DNA from: Paramacrobiotus metropolitanus
Lineage: Eukaryota; Tardigrada; Eutardigrada; Parachela; Macrobiotidae
Length of the DNA stretch: 64,000 nt
Reading direction: 5' to 3'
Assembly: GCF_019649055.1 (NCBI RefSeq)
Contig: NW_026570222.1
Coordinates: forward strand, 3,100,001-3,164,000
Shown here: positions 36,203 to 48,845 of the stretch, piece by piece
How positions within the stretch are numbered: the stretch's first letter is position 1
Layout: each line of letters opens with the position of its first letter
Translations under genes and position numbers: made by a program
Notes under the pieces: model-generated
Databases searched by the model: none
What the model saw: the letters and a program-made list of their open reading frames with translations, nothing else
What the model was told of the DNA's origin: nothing

Positions 36203-37760
36203 CTAACTTCTTGCATCGTGCCGTGTATCTGGTATCAGCACTTCCAGACCTTCAAGACTCTTGGAAATTTGTATCTGGCAGCCAAGACGGGATCTACAAA
36301 CAATTTTGATTGTAGTGTCGTATTAGCGCACGAGTCGGCAATTAACATTAAAGTAAATGTACGGATCAGTTACAACGCGCTTCCATATTAAAAAAATCTT
36401 CGTATTGAGTTCAAGAATTCTTCCGGCATTCTTTCATTGTTTAAGCTTACACCATTTCAGTGCTAGTGTTGCCCAGCGCAAGTTTTGCTATGTGAACAGG
36501 CAATTGCAAATAATCATATTTATCACTGCAGAATGTGGCGCCGGTAAATTAATTGTCGACTAGAGGCACAAGAGTTTGTGTTTCCTTGTCAGTAAAATAT
36601 TCTGTATAGACTGTATTGTTACTACAGTAGTGTAATTATTTAATACGCACTATCTCGCGCTTGTCAATTGTAAACGCTACGGGTAAGAAAAAGAGTATGC
36701 GATGAGCATTAAACAAAAACACGAAATTGGTAACATAATGGTAGCGCAAAAATTTAGATTTGGACATGTAAAGATGCGTAAATATTCATGAATTATAAAA
36801 ACAAAATCTGGCAAACCTGTGTAAATATTTGTGAACTATAAAAACAAAAAAATAAGCAACTAAACAGAGATTCTGACGCCAAAACCAGTATTCGCAATCA
36901 TCATTCGCCAAAACCATTATTCGCAAACGTAAATCAGTTATGCAAAGTCTCGACAGCTGGTAATAATGTCACGTACGTATCAGTGAGATCGTAGGCGAGG
37001 TCCAACATATCCAGTTCTTCGTCACATGGTTTATTCGGTATCCTGTCGTAATCTTCCTTCTTCAGGACAACATGACATGTGGAGCATGCTAGCGTTCCTT
37101 CGCATGCACCTGAAATTAAGACAATCGAAATCACACACCAAACATTCCCAGTGTATTGAAGCGCATTAAAATCAAATGAAATGACCAAATTCCACCAGAA
37201 AGCAACTTATTTTAAACTATGCAGATTTACCGTTTATCCGATTTACGGTTTATGCTTTAAATTTCATAGCACAGATTTTAATATTAATCATTAATGATAC
37301 TGAAATTCCAAATTCACAGCATCTCTCACCGAATCCGTCAAAATCTAGCTCGTTATTGATGATAACATCCAATAATGTGTCGCCTTCTTTTCCATAAACC
37401 TCGTAAATCTTCCCGTCTTTCTTGAACACCACTTTTATTCTGCGTCAATACGTCAAGTCAAAAAAGAAATGCACGTAGACATTATATGATCACAACGAAA
37501 GCCGCATACTGAACTTGTACTATGTCGAAGCTGAATATATCACCGTACTCATTCTGTCCAGCAGTTTTCGGGGATGTCGCCAATACTGCAGATGAGCTAG
37601 CGTAGAAGCGTCCATGTGAAGCCACAAGCCCGTACAGTCTCCTGTGATTTGTTGGAAACATTCGTAAAAAGTTCCAAGACCCCTTGTTGTTCCTCACATG
37701 GCGAACTTGATCCAGAAGCCGACCATTAAACAATATTTTGCGGAATAGCGTAAGCACCAT
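36203..37760 (-). CDS. FDX1: Mitochondrial adrenodoxin-type [2Fe-2S] ferredoxin
   Basis: Electron carrier from ferredoxin reductase to mitochondrial P450s or to Fe-S assembly. Four exons: 37760-37510, 37439-37330, 37109-36977 and 36293-36203, giving 194 residues. The N-terminal about 70 residues are basic and Ser-rich, a presequence. The cluster ligands are [10 protein letters not shown] plus the later Cys in SRLGCQI. The acidic partner-docking helix [15 protein letters not shown] is very close to vertebrate adrenodoxin. The first donor is CA|GTATGC, the only one that restores the [10 protein letters not shown] strand in frame. FDX1 rather than FDX2 is favoured by [16 protein letters not shown], but invertebrate proteins can serve both roles. 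Confidence 0.93.
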
Positions 37761-38758
37761 CGTAAGTACTACGTGGTATGCCGACGCGAATATAAACGCG
37801 CACTACGAAGACTCGCGCACTGGATCCGGTTTGGTTCCTTACTAATGTTGCTTGCCGAAATCATGAACGCATTTCGCAAATCTCAGGCACTCATCCTATG
37901 CACAAAATAAGCAGCACGCTGATTAAATCCTTAAGCATCGGGAGCAAGAGTAAACTAGAACCCGTTTCGAAAGACAACGCGAAACCAAAAAAGTTAAACA
38001 TCGAACTTTTATTATAAAACTAAAAGTTTTCGAGTTTTCCCAAGGGCCAAGTTTTCAGAGAAATTTTAAAATAAGAAATGCAGTGTTGTTACGAAAGTAA
38101 CCATGGTCCTAGTTGCATTACAGCGTTCAATGCGAACAGCAGGTGCACACCCTAAGGCGGCAGCTACGGCACAGCGGCGACGCCTTTTTCTCCGAGATTA
38201 CTGCCGTCCCTGCAATCGGTTACCGGGAAGTTGGGATAAGTCAAATCTTTATGGAATTATGCATAAGACTATGAGACTGCCGTAAATATACACTTCCAAT
38301 CTATTTAGGCGGGTCGTGAACGGTAGATCACAACCGCGCAACTTATCGATCGGTTCGTGTACACGAATTCGTATCCGCATATTCTGAGCGCTCTGTCAGA
38401 GACTCAAAGCGAGCGCAGTAGTCGCACGCACGCTAGTTGAATGCCACTGGATCTGTTTCCCTAATGCCGGTGCTACGTGATCATTGCATGTGTACAAGAA
38501 AATATCTTGATTTTACGGTTGTCATTTTCTGTGCGCAGATTATGAATTCAGCTAAGTTCTGATTTTCACAACAGGCACTCTGTTAACCTTAAAGAAACTA
38601 AAACCCTAAAACGTGCCCACAAATCGCGAAAGAATCCGCGGCTCGCCATTAATTTACATCCGCTCTGTATGCTTGTGTTATAACAGCACTGCACAGATCT
38701 ATCAATTTTTCCATCGGCAGCTCCAGAACCAACTAATCAAGCATTCGCAAACAAAACT
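37761..38758. other. Divergent upstream region between ferredoxin and GCHFR
   Basis: About 1 kb with no supported gene. It contains a short Arg/Ala-rich open frame at 38103-38285 that I do not trust. Confidence 0.5.
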
Positions 38759-39121
38759 ATGCCGCATATCGTCATCAGCTGTCAGTCGCTCGTTGACTGG
38801 TCGAGCGCTTCGTGTACCATCGTGGGCAACGCCACCTCCAGTCGCTCCTTGATGACCTATCTGGACGCGCGGATAGATTACAAAACGGAGAATTACCAGC
38901 GTTACGCCTTTTACTTTGTCAATAGTGGACCACGCGAAGTCATGGATAAACTGGAAGCTATTGGTTATCGGGTAGTATGCATGGCGTCCGCCTGTGTAAG
39001 CATGCGACACGATGCCAACAACGTGCTGGAATACACCTGGACACTGCACGGACCGGCATACGACCCTACGCGACGGTACAGCGAAGACACTGCGGTACCT
39101 CCGCCACCGTATGCCAAATAA
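38759..39121 (+). CDS. GCHFR: GTP cyclohydrolase I feedback regulatory protein
   Basis: Small protein that binds GTP cyclohydrolase I and makes it sensitive to inhibition by tetrahydrobiopterin and activation by phenylalanine. Single coding exon of 120 residues, against 84 in mammals. The start MPHIVISCQ matches the family's MPYLLIST-type opening. YAFYFVNSGPREVMDKLEAI with GYRVVCMASA and EYTWTLH match the conserved core. About 20 extra residues (GPAYDPTRRYSEDT, then PPPPYAK) extend the C-terminus and are not in the mammalian protein. AATAAA (39117-39122) overlaps the TAA stop; the used polyadenylation site is unknown. The lack of introns is unusual for this window. Confidence 0.85.
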   Translation: MPHIVISCQSLVDWSSASCTIVGNATSSRSLMTYLDARIDYKTENYQRYAFYFVNSGPREVMDKLEAIGYRVVCMASACVSMRHDANNVLEYTWTLHGPAYDPTRRYSEDTAVPPPPYAK

Positions 39122-39372
39122 AGCCACTCAGCCATATCTCGTTGCCGGATGATATTCTCCACGTTTTCCAAATGAAGTCTGTGCTATGGTTCACGTTGCG
39201 TAATAGTTCAGTTATTAAAGTTTGCCGCATTCTTCCAGTGTTGCGCCTTTTTCGTATCTCGGATTCTTTTCAGAGTTATTGTAGAAATTTTAATTATTCC
39301 TTCCAAAATCCCGTATTCCCAACGTTTCACTGAAATTGTCCATTTCTGTGCGGCTTTTCAATAACATTTTAA

Positions 39373-39482
39373 AAAAAGTAATGTGAATTTTTGTGAACGT
39401 AAAAAGTAATGTGAACAATGTGAAAAAAAAGTAATGTGAAAAAAAAAGTAATGTGAACATAAAAAGTAATGTGAATTTTTGC
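39373..39482. repeat. Short tandem repeat, AAAGTAATGTGAA unit
   Basis: Five imperfect copies of an AAAAGTAATGTGAA unit separated by variable A or TTTTTG spacers, just downstream of GCHFR. Confidence 0.9.
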
Positions 39483-39770
39483 TGATTCGCTGGTCCTTTG
39501 CTCATACTGATTCAGCCCCGAATTTAGGGCTCGGACAAGTAAACGTCCGCCATCGTATGCACTATGCAGGATATAAGTAAGTACTGTCCGGTCTTCATAA
39601 AATTGTTACAGTCTTTACAAATTACACTGTTCATGCAAAGGCACATATCAAAAAACAACTGAAAAACAAAAAGAGTTTCGTGCAACTCGTTCATCCGGAG
39701 GCTCGCAATCGCTGAGAAATGTAGCTGGCAGTTGCCTGCAACATAATGTTTTGCTGCAGCACTTTACAGG

Positions 39771-42700
39771 CTAGAGTGGTTTTATTAAGTGCTCTACAGT
39801 CTACAATACACACTCCTTACCGCAATAAATTGTTCCCACATACTGGAGCCTGTAGTCACTGAAAAAGACAATGCACTGTTATTCAACTCATTCTTCATGG
39901 ATTCACACAGCTTTTTTACGTGTCCGGAATGATGTGCATGTTTTTTAAATGTTCAGATGAAACATTCGGATATTTAAAAATGTTCGACCAGTAACTAATA
40001 AACTACCGGATTGTTAATAGCGAACACCGACCAACCTGCACTTCTGTGGTTTATTACTCCTTCAGCATCGTTGCTTTCCTGAAATACAAATAAAAATTGT
40101 GAAACACCAGATATTAGTGGCACACGAATGATACCATTGCCTCTGCGCATTCAAAGGGAACCGGCTTACACATCGGATACGGAAGAGCGAATCATAACAC
40201 AATAATTACACCGACTTTGGTAAATATGGATGTCTTTTCGGTATTGCTTCAAATAATTGACAAACTGCGACATACTTGCTGACGATCATCGTCGTCATCA
40301 TCCAACAAATCGGCTATGACCAAACCCATGAGCTGCAAGCACACCAAACAGGATTCGACGACTGTGTATGATTTTCTGACAAGTAGCACTAGCATTCCGC
40401 AAATCAGACATGCACAGAAAAGGGACAAGTTACCACGTCCGATTCGGACAGAGGCTCTTGGAAACCAGCATGCAGAGAATCCGGCAGTATCCCCTGAGCA
40501 TTACCTGCGACCGGTGGTCGAGACCCACCGATCCGTGCCGGCAACGGCTGATCACTGGCGTAAAACGGCGAATAACCTTGTCGGAAGGGATTTCCTCGGA
40601 AATATCCTAGAGACTGGTAAGGATTTAAGAGTTTGGCAAATATCCCAATATCGCTGGGACTACGGCGGCGGTTGGTAGGCGGGTATGCGCCAACGTTTCC
40701 TCCATACGTATCTAACAAATTAGTTATCCAAAATAAATATCAAAATACTAAGAACAGCGAACGCTAAGTTGGCGATGGAAATGATTACGATGGAAATGAT
40801 TAAAGCAGACTGCTAGTCTGTCACTAACCAAGATAAGATCAGGTATGATTTTATAAAATTATTAGTCAGTCATCGTAACAATTTTTGAAATGCCGAATCT
40901 TCACAAAGCGTATCCGGCTAGCATACAATTCACTGTATGAAAAGCTGTCTACTCGACTTGGCACCACAGTATTACGCTTTCTGCTATAATAATATAATAA
41001 TGGAAGTTTATTGTCCTTGCAACGGAGCGGTTGCCCCCTCTAGGCTTCAGACAGCGGGAAGAAACAGAACGTAACAACAACACCAAGGAATAAGTCATAA
41101 TATCGATGGTAATGTGGTTAAAACGTGCATCTCGTTTTGTACCAACCAGTGAGTCCTTGGCAAATTTTTTTTACTCACCGTAAGAACTTCCACCATATCC
41201 GAAACTTCCACCAGGCACAAAAGGAGTACTAAAATAACCATTTTGGTAGCCAAATGCACCCAGGGGCGGCGCGCCGGTAAGGAATGACCCGGAATATCCT
41301 CCATAGAATGGCATCGGCGGTACCGGCACCGGGGAATTCCGGAAATTCCATAAGCACCATAACCATACGGTCCACTGGGAAACTGAGGACTTCCGCCTGG
41401 ATACTGGTTATTCGGGTTGAAAAACAAGGAATTCGCTACGTTGTCCACATTGTGGTCAATTTCAAAATCGTAATCACTGGGCCGCTTATTTGGTCTACCA
41501 CCGTACTGGTTTCCGTAATCATCGGTGTTCTCTTTGTACTGATTCTCATAGTCGTTTATATGGTTCTGATTAGGATACGGCGGATATTCACCTTCCCCAC
41601 TGTAATATGGTGGTCGCGATTTTGATGGATTACCGTACGAATTCCCGGAATCGCCGTAGGAGCCCGCATAAGTTTGACCTTTTCCATACGACGGCTTTCC
41701 TTGGGAATTGTACGCGCTAGCTAATTTATCCGTAGCAGAATAAATCTGTCCCGCTACATTACCAATAACATCCACGACTGAGTCCACGACCGGCGGCACA
41801 TACGTCTGGGAAGTTGGGTAAGTGGCGGGTTTGCTGTTGTAACCATCCGGCGGATCACTACCAGCTGAAGCATATACGCCACTGGCGAAAATTGGAGTCA
41901 AAGGTTCACCCACAGCAACTGCAGTTGGCTGACCGGAAGCCCCGTAACTAGAAACGCTAGGAGCGTTGTAGGCCGGAGCGTTAGATCCATATGATCCCAA
42001 ATTTCCATTATTATTCCCGTAGCCAGAAGATGGTAGCACTGGTATCACGTTAGCCTGCACAACCGGGATGCTGGGCGATGAATAAGTATTGACATGGTTG
42101 ACAGCTGGATAAGCAACAGGTGGGTTCAGATAATCGGACCCTGAAACATTAATTAAATCTTTAGTTGCATCTTTACAAAATTACACCGTTGATCTTTGTC
42201 CCACAGCAACACTGCGCGATGTTAGACTGCAAAAATTTGATTGCGTTTAGGTTACGTAAGTGTACGTAAGTAAACTGACTGGATGCTGGGAAGCACGGCC
42301 AGAATATTTCATGCGAGAATAAAAAAACATCAAGAACCAAGTTGTTCTTGCATGGTAAGATACGAAAAAAAGGTTAATTGGTCCAACCATGCACTCAGCA
42401 TGCAGCATGCACATTCGAGAGAACGGGTCACCACACCGAGCAACAGCAACCGGTATTGCGCATGCCCGAATACGATCAAGAATTATATGCGCAACCTGCA
42501 GAATTCGGATACGAAATCCCGTTGTAAATGTAATTGTCCGTATCGATATCCGGGTAGACAATCGGCTGATCTCCGCAGTTAACAGTCACACCCGGTCCCG
42601 GGATGAAACCATCGGCCTTGCAAGGCGGTGCTGAATTAATAACCGTCACACCTGGGTTAAATGCATCCACTGCCGACACGGCGGTGGACGATGAGACATA

Positions 42701-43246
42701 TCCAGGATTTGGAACATATGAAGCATCAACTGCCACCGGCGCCGAATTGGTGTACACTGGGCCGTAATTCCCTGCCGGATACGCTGATCCGAGCGGTGGG
42801 CGGATGGAGATGTGGTTGATATTTGGCGGAGCAGAGATCACATTCAATGGACGGTTGTCCGTGTGGACAATGACGGTCAGCGGCGGAAGTGCCGCGTAGG
42901 CTTTATCGGTTTGTGGAATGTACTTTTCTACAACCGTGTCTGTGGTTGACGTACCTTTGGTATAGTTGGGATTCGGGATGCCGACTACCACGGGATACGA
43001 CACTCCCGGTCCAATGGTATAGGCGCTGACATCCGGATACGATGCAGCCGTTGTAGCCGCGTACACTGTGCGGTCATCGTAGAATCTATTCGGTATCTTG
43101 AGCAGGGTATCGATCAATCCTGAGAGTTGTGACGCGCCGGTCAGCTGCGACAGTAATCCACCTGTGGCAGGAATCTTGAAACATTCAGTAATTTTAACAA
43201 TAAAACAGAAAAGGATGACAACGGTTTGTATTATTGGATAATACAT
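39771..43246 (-). CDS. Large secreted Tyr/Gly/Pro/Ser-rich protein, function unknown
   Basis: Seven exons: 43246-42496, 42140-41179, 40711-40505, 40313-40276, 40078-40036, 39858-39821 and 39800-39771, about 689 residues once a one-base gap is allowed for. It has a signal peptide (QTVVILFCFIVKITECF). Exon 1 is Val/Pro/Tyr-rich. Exon 2 is a low-complexity stretch rich in Tyr, Gly, Ser, Asn and Pro with YGN and SYG repeats, like structural extracellular or cuticle-type proteins. A short Asp run (DLLDDDDDDRQQ) lies near the C-terminus. In exon 2 the frame breaks at a four-C run (41331-41334 on the + strand as GGGG). Upstream reads ...GYGAYGISG and downstream continues as PVPVPPMPFYGGYSG one frame over, and adding one C restores it. 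No homologue is recognised. Confidence 0.8.
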
Positions 43247-43842
43247 GATCCACGGGTTTCATTTCGAATATTTTCTAAAAACAACTGGTTCATCAACTAA
43301 AACGATATTACAAATCTTCACACACCGGCTAATATAACGAAAGAGATATGATAGTCATAAATTACAATAAACTTGAGACATTCCTGATTGTGTAGTTATG
43401 ACCAGCGCAAAATTTGGTAGTGCATTGGTAGGATGACCACTGATAATAAGACCATCATACCGTCAACGTTTTACGGCAACTAGTTTTTCCCATTGTTCGT
43501 ACGGACAAGCTTCGATAAGCAAAAGATGTCTCTCAACCTCCTTCTGTAATGACAAAAAAGGAAAAGCAATATTTTAATAAGCGGTCTCGCCAACAGCAGG
43601 TCTACGATTGCACCTGAAAAAATATGCGTAACGCTTCGCTTCGCTAGCTTATGCTTCCGTAAAGCGAAATCAAGCTAACGAACAAGTACCATAACGGTAT
43701 AACCGGCTGACTTTAATAGGCTTCAATATTTCACGCACACACGTTCTGTAACGTACATTTACTTTGTAAAACCGATTGCATTGTCGGTACGACTGCGCGA
43801 GCCTTATTAATTTCCGGATCACAGTTCAAAACATCCAAAAAA
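43247..43842. other. Intergenic, nothing recognised
   Basis: Promoter side of the secreted protein gene and 3' flank of OSGEPL1. No supported gene. Confidence 0.5.
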
Positions 43843-45955
43843 TCAATTCGCAACAGACACTTTTAGATCACAATCACGATCATTAATTATATCCAGAGCA
43901 CTTCGGCCGTCATTCGGATCCATTTTGATTTTCTTGGACCATTCGGGAAACTTCACGGTGCCGATTCGTATTCCGGCTGTGGTCACTTTACTAGAAATAT
44001 CCTCTCCAAACGGTGCTTTGGCATCGATATCAACAGTATGCAGATTCTCTATTGGTACTAAATCCATATTTCTCTTTAGTTTTTCCATGCCATTCCAGGC
44101 GATCATGATTCCATTATCCGTGCACAGTCTGGGAGGCGGAACATGCAATGTATAGCCGTTCTTCTCGCAAAGGAACGCCAGCATCTCTCTAAGGTAGCTG
44201 CTGCAGGCTACACCACCCGACAAGACGAGTTTTCGCCTTTCCGGAGGGAGAAGGTCGTACATTTCTATGTACCGCATGGCCCGTTCCACTCGTTTTGCAA
44301 TAGTCCTGATAACGGCATGCAAGAACGACGCGCAAAGATGGTGAGCAGTTGGTATAACTCCGTGTGGACCAAAGTCATGTTTTTTTTCTTCCGCCTGAAC
44401 GAAGAAAAGAATATCATGAACGTCAGACTAACACAAGCCATCCTGCGTAGAAAGACGTGAAAACCTAACTGCTGCATATAAAACAAACTTTAATACGCCG
44501 CTGAATACCATCAAATTTTAATACACCGACAGTGCCTAGATACACTGTCACAGTACTATATCCATATACAAAAAACCTACGAAGTATGAATACAATACAA
44601 CAGTCGGAACAAATTAACTGAATGGTTAAAATTAATAGGATTTCTGTACACAGTAACTGTTATTAGGTATATACCATGATAATTTTTTTCGCTGCCCACT
44701 TCAGGCCACCAAACGAAAACTCGCAATCACGCCGACGCGACATGGCTACCGGAAAGTCAAAAAAGTCCCGATCCCCAAACCGTGCCAGATCATCCATCAC
44801 AGCGCCGCCACTCATTTTTTCATACTGCGGGAGTAGTGGTAACCGCATTTCCCGACAGGTTTTATCCAGCGCTTCGCCTGGGGCATCATCAGTGGTGGAT
44901 CCAAATAACTGGTACTTGTTAATGTCGTCAGCCACTCCGATCAGTGCGTGGCCACCTGGAATACAGAATACAATATCTACAGCTTGCCCAAATCACCGTG
45001 CTGGTCAATACAATTCGCTTCGACAAAAAAACAAATTTATGTATGTACCACACTAATGGCTAAGTGCGGTAATTTTATCTGCGTATTAAATTTAGTATGT
45101 ACAATGCCAATAAATTACTCAGCTGGACTTGTGCTTTCTAAGAACAAAGAACCACTGCAAAGTGCAAACAAATCTACAAGGATTTAAAATTGATTTTGCT
45201 GTTTATACACAAGCCACTTACAAATGAGAGATTTTTAACGTTATTATAAAATATCAATTGAAAATTATAGGAAACTTTAAATTGAGCCATAATTTTTCAC
45301 GCTGCCGGCTTGCCAGTAAAGAATACAAAAATTCGGTGAGCACCGGGTGATTGGATCCGAAAGAATGCGAGTGCGATCACTTCACGGTTCCGTTAATTAA
45401 ACATTTCTCATCAATAAATCCGTGCACCTTTTTGAAAAACGTACCTGAGACCAACAGATACAAAAAAGGAAAATCTACGGGCTCCACCATGCGAATTGTC
45501 AAGCAGTGGGCTTCCATGTGGTGGATGGGTATCAGTGGCTTGTTCCATTTCCTAGCGATCTCCTTGGCATGGTTCATGCCAACTAAAAGTGCCATGGCCA
45601 TTCCGGGTTTAACACTGACGGCTACAGCATCCAGTTGTTCAGGATCCAAGCCCGAAGCCTGTACACATTCGTTTACGACTCCTTGGATTTTAGCACGGTG
45701 CAGATCACGTGCAACCGGCGGGATGATACCACCATTGCGGATATGAATGGGCAATTGCGAGAACAGTGACTCCGAAAGCACTCTGCCATTCTCATCAACA
45801 ATAGCAGCTCCTGTGTCATCACAGGAAGTTTCTATTCCCAATACGTAGCGTGAAGAACCGGTGCTCAGCGTTCTTCGCTGTAAAACAGATGTCGTGACGG
45901 GGATGATTTGCTTACAAAGGCGGCACACAGCAGTTACAAGATTTAACCGAGGCAT
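43843..45955 (-). CDS. OSGEPL1: Mitochondrial tRNA N6-threonylcarbamoyladenosine synthase (Qri7/OSGEPL1)
   Basis: Transfers threonylcarbamoyl to A37 of ANN-decoding mitochondrial tRNAs. Three exons: 45955-45445, 44955-44675 and 44394-43843, giving 447 residues. After an Arg-rich presequence the ASKHA fold starts with LGIETSCDDTGAAIV. The metal-binding motif is HHMEAH in exon 1. SGGHALIGVAD spans the first splice junction. GGLKWAAKK, FGPHGVIPTAHHLCASF, LVLSGGVACSSYLR and CTDNGIMIAWNG are all family blocks. The third exon uses the acceptor CTTCGTTCAG. This is the mitochondrial/bacterial TsaD type, not the cytosolic KEOPS OSGEP, judging by presequence and sequence. Confidence 0.95.
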
Positions 45956-46692
45956 TGCGGTTAGTAAGCGTCAAGTGTTAACACAAGCAAGCAAAGTTTA
46001 AGGAACAGGTCAGACCTGGGCCGCCATGCCTGTACAAAATGATCACATTAAAAATTCAGTTCAAGGGTGAAATGAAGCGCTCCACTACATATGGAACTTC
46101 AAGCATTCAGTTTTCCTTAGCACCGCATTGCATCATAATCGAAAAGCTCCTTCATAAACTACAAATGAATATATCGCGCGAAAAAATCATCAAAAATATA
46201 CAATGCTTCTGATAAAGCATGGAAGCAAAAAGTCTACAACTGTGGTAAGTGGTAACCTCTGCGAAAAATTATCAATTAATTCAACTCCTCTGGGCGGTTG
46301 CTCTTAGAACATGCGTTAAAATAAAAACAGACGCACGCGGCGGCGGCACTGCGGTTTGACAAGTTACCTACGGTCCTACAGTATGTACTTAAAATACTGT
46401 AATTAATTACTTACGAAATAATAATAAAAATAATAATAAAAAGCTTTAAAGCTTTTTTAATAATAAAAAGCTTTCTCGATACTCGTAGTCGTAGTCGTAT
46501 GATTCGTATCCGATAAATTTGAGATTCCGATTCCCCACTACTGCACCACTGCGAAGTAGGGAACTGTACACTACCATGGAATAATAATATTAATAAGAGA
46601 CACCATTTGGCATTTGGTACTCCTGGATCTGCAAACTATATAGCGCACTTCTGAGTTCTTGCAGCAATCTTGCTGCTCGCTTTGTCTTCGGC
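45956..46692. other. Divergent region between OSGEPL1 and MRPL50
   Basis: No supported gene. It contains an AT-rich patch (46415-46475) with AATAAT runs around an AAAAAGCTTTAAAGC palindrome. Confidence 0.55.
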
Positions 46693-48124
46693 TTGATCAG
46701 CTCCGTTAATCTCAAGTCTGGGATGTTGGCAATGGCACGGATCAACGTAACGACGCTTTTGTCGAATTCCTTGCCGTCCAACGGCGGTGCTGCGCGGTAT
46801 TTGCATGCTTCTTCTCCTGCCTTCGCGTTCTTTCGACGGAAAAAAGTGCAAGAGGAACCCGAAGAATCAGCTGCCACTGGGACTTTCAGGCCGGAACTGC
46901 AAGCAGACGTGCTGAAAAGCGGTTTTTTGGGCCAATACGAAAAAGCTGCTTTGAATAGCGTAATTGATAAAGGGTAAGGATGCGTCTGTTTCGGTGATTC
47001 GGTGTAATGTTTCAATTTGGAAGTCTGATATTAGATATAGAAAACTAAGAATAGTGCAGCAGAGTTTGACTGTTAAGATAGCTTTGACTTCTGGTCATAC
47101 GACAGACCAGCGTTACCGCCGTTACGCCTACTAAAGACGTTCTTCTTAAAATTAGAAGATTCGGTGTTCGTTATGCATAAGAGAAGTTGATTCGAATTTC
47201 TTTTCTTATAATTCTAGACTTGGGAAAACGATTCTTCCATACGAGCCTCCGGAGGATGTCGAACGGCGAATCAGTGGAATATTTTCGGAAACATTTGGGC
47301 AGCCATTAACAGCCGAAATTGCCAGTGCTTCTTTTCCGAATAGATTGTCTAAATTTAAGGTAAGAAATTTAAAGAAACTGTTTACTGTAGCTGTTCATTT
47401 TCGTTACGCGTCCGCTTATGCGCTAGTGAACAGCGATACCGATTGGTTATTTCTGACATAAGGTTTACCATTTTTCATTTTTGCAAGATATTTCCGTAGC
47501 CTGTGCGCTTTGTGCAGACTTCTTTGTTGGCTGTTTTAGCTCACGTTTGTGTGTTATTAAGGTACCCCGGCATTCCTTTCAGGTTTACAAAGGCCAGCGA
47601 TTTGATTCTAGATAAGAAAATATTTCTTGTGCGATGTGCATGAAATTTTGAATGTGATGTGTAGCCTCTGTACGCAGCAGAACACATATGTACACATAGT
47701 AATCGCGGTTGTTTCAACTTGTTTGCAGTTTTTAACGGCGTGCGAAGAAATGTTTTCGCATGCCATTCCCAGTCCACAACTTCACGACATCACATCAGTG
47801 GATAAAGCGGCGGAATTCTATCGCACACCAGTCACGGGATTGAACGGCCTGACGCAATTCCAACGCCGCACCGATCTTCCTCCGAATATGCACGTTAGCT
47901 ACAATCCGATACGCTTTGATCCGGATAACGACCCCTATTACGGAGGTGTTACGGCGTTTCCCGGCCGATCCTCGGTTATTGTTGGATTAAAGGCTAAGAA
48001 AATGTACAAAGGCTTTCAGTTTCAAGCGGATTGGCCAAAATATATGGACACCTACAAAGTGTATCGGCATATGCATAAGCATCCCTGGAGAAATGACCAT
48101 AAGTTCGAACGCATATGGAGATAA
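46693..48124 (+). CDS. MRPL50: Mitochondrial large-subunit ribosomal protein L50
   Basis: Mitoribosomal large-subunit protein. Three exons: 46693-46973, 47218-47359 and 47729-48124, up to 272 residues. In-frame ATGs at 46693, 46723 and 46732 are possible starts; the later ones give a cleaner presequence (MARINVTTLLSNS). The conserved core runs PYEPPEDVERRISGIFSETF, LSKFKFLTACEEMFSHAIP, QLHDITSVDKAAEFYRTPV and RTDLPPNMHVSY, as in vertebrate L50, where the protein nearly ends. Here a further 73 residues follow (NPIRFDPDNDPYYGGVTAFP ... HKFERIWR), which are ordered-looking rather than low complexity. Open frames on the opposite strand are shadows. Confidence 0.9.
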
Positions 48125-48845
48125 AATAGACGCGATGTCTACATAATGTGTAAAGGCTTTGATAGCGCTGTGTTAATTTTAGTGTTGTGTGCTTTTTACA
48201 AAGGGGTCAATTGGTTTTGCCTACCTGCAACTGAAATTAAAGAGTCGAAAATAATAGCTTGTGATGTGTTGATAGCACGACGGCGCTAAAATTAGCCATG
48301 TCGATACCGCATGCGTTCGTTTACGATTGATTAGCGGTATTGCTTAATTATTCTATAAATATAACTAAGTGTAAACTATCTTGTAGGTCGATAGGTGGGA
48401 TTAAATGCTTTGATGAATTACCAGAGTGCTTCGTTACTTATTTAAACCACTCACCACTGTCACCATTCAGTTTTAATTGATAACAAAAACAGATGACGCG
48501 GGCCAGTTAGTAGGACAGTAACCTTAATGAAAAGCGTTTCCCAGGAATCTAGGAAGGAAATTGATTTTAGTAGTTAATTACTATCACTCATCCAACTTGA
48601 GTACGTATAGCACATGTTGCCGGTGAATGACGGCGATATTTCGCAACAGCTATCAGCTAATAATTACTGAATGTTTCATTTTCGACGAAAAATTTGCGTG
48701 AACTTCAAGTGGTTCACTGATCTTTGAAGTGTTCTTTAGACTTTCGAAAAAAAGTGACCAAAATGCTGATGAAGATAAAATTCACGAGTGCAACACATTC
48801 TCGTATAATATTCTACGAATTTAAAATTTTCTGCTATCGAGAAAA
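48125..48845. other. 3' flank of MRPL50, nothing recognised
   Basis: AT-rich and without gene signals up to the tRNA. Confidence 0.5.
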
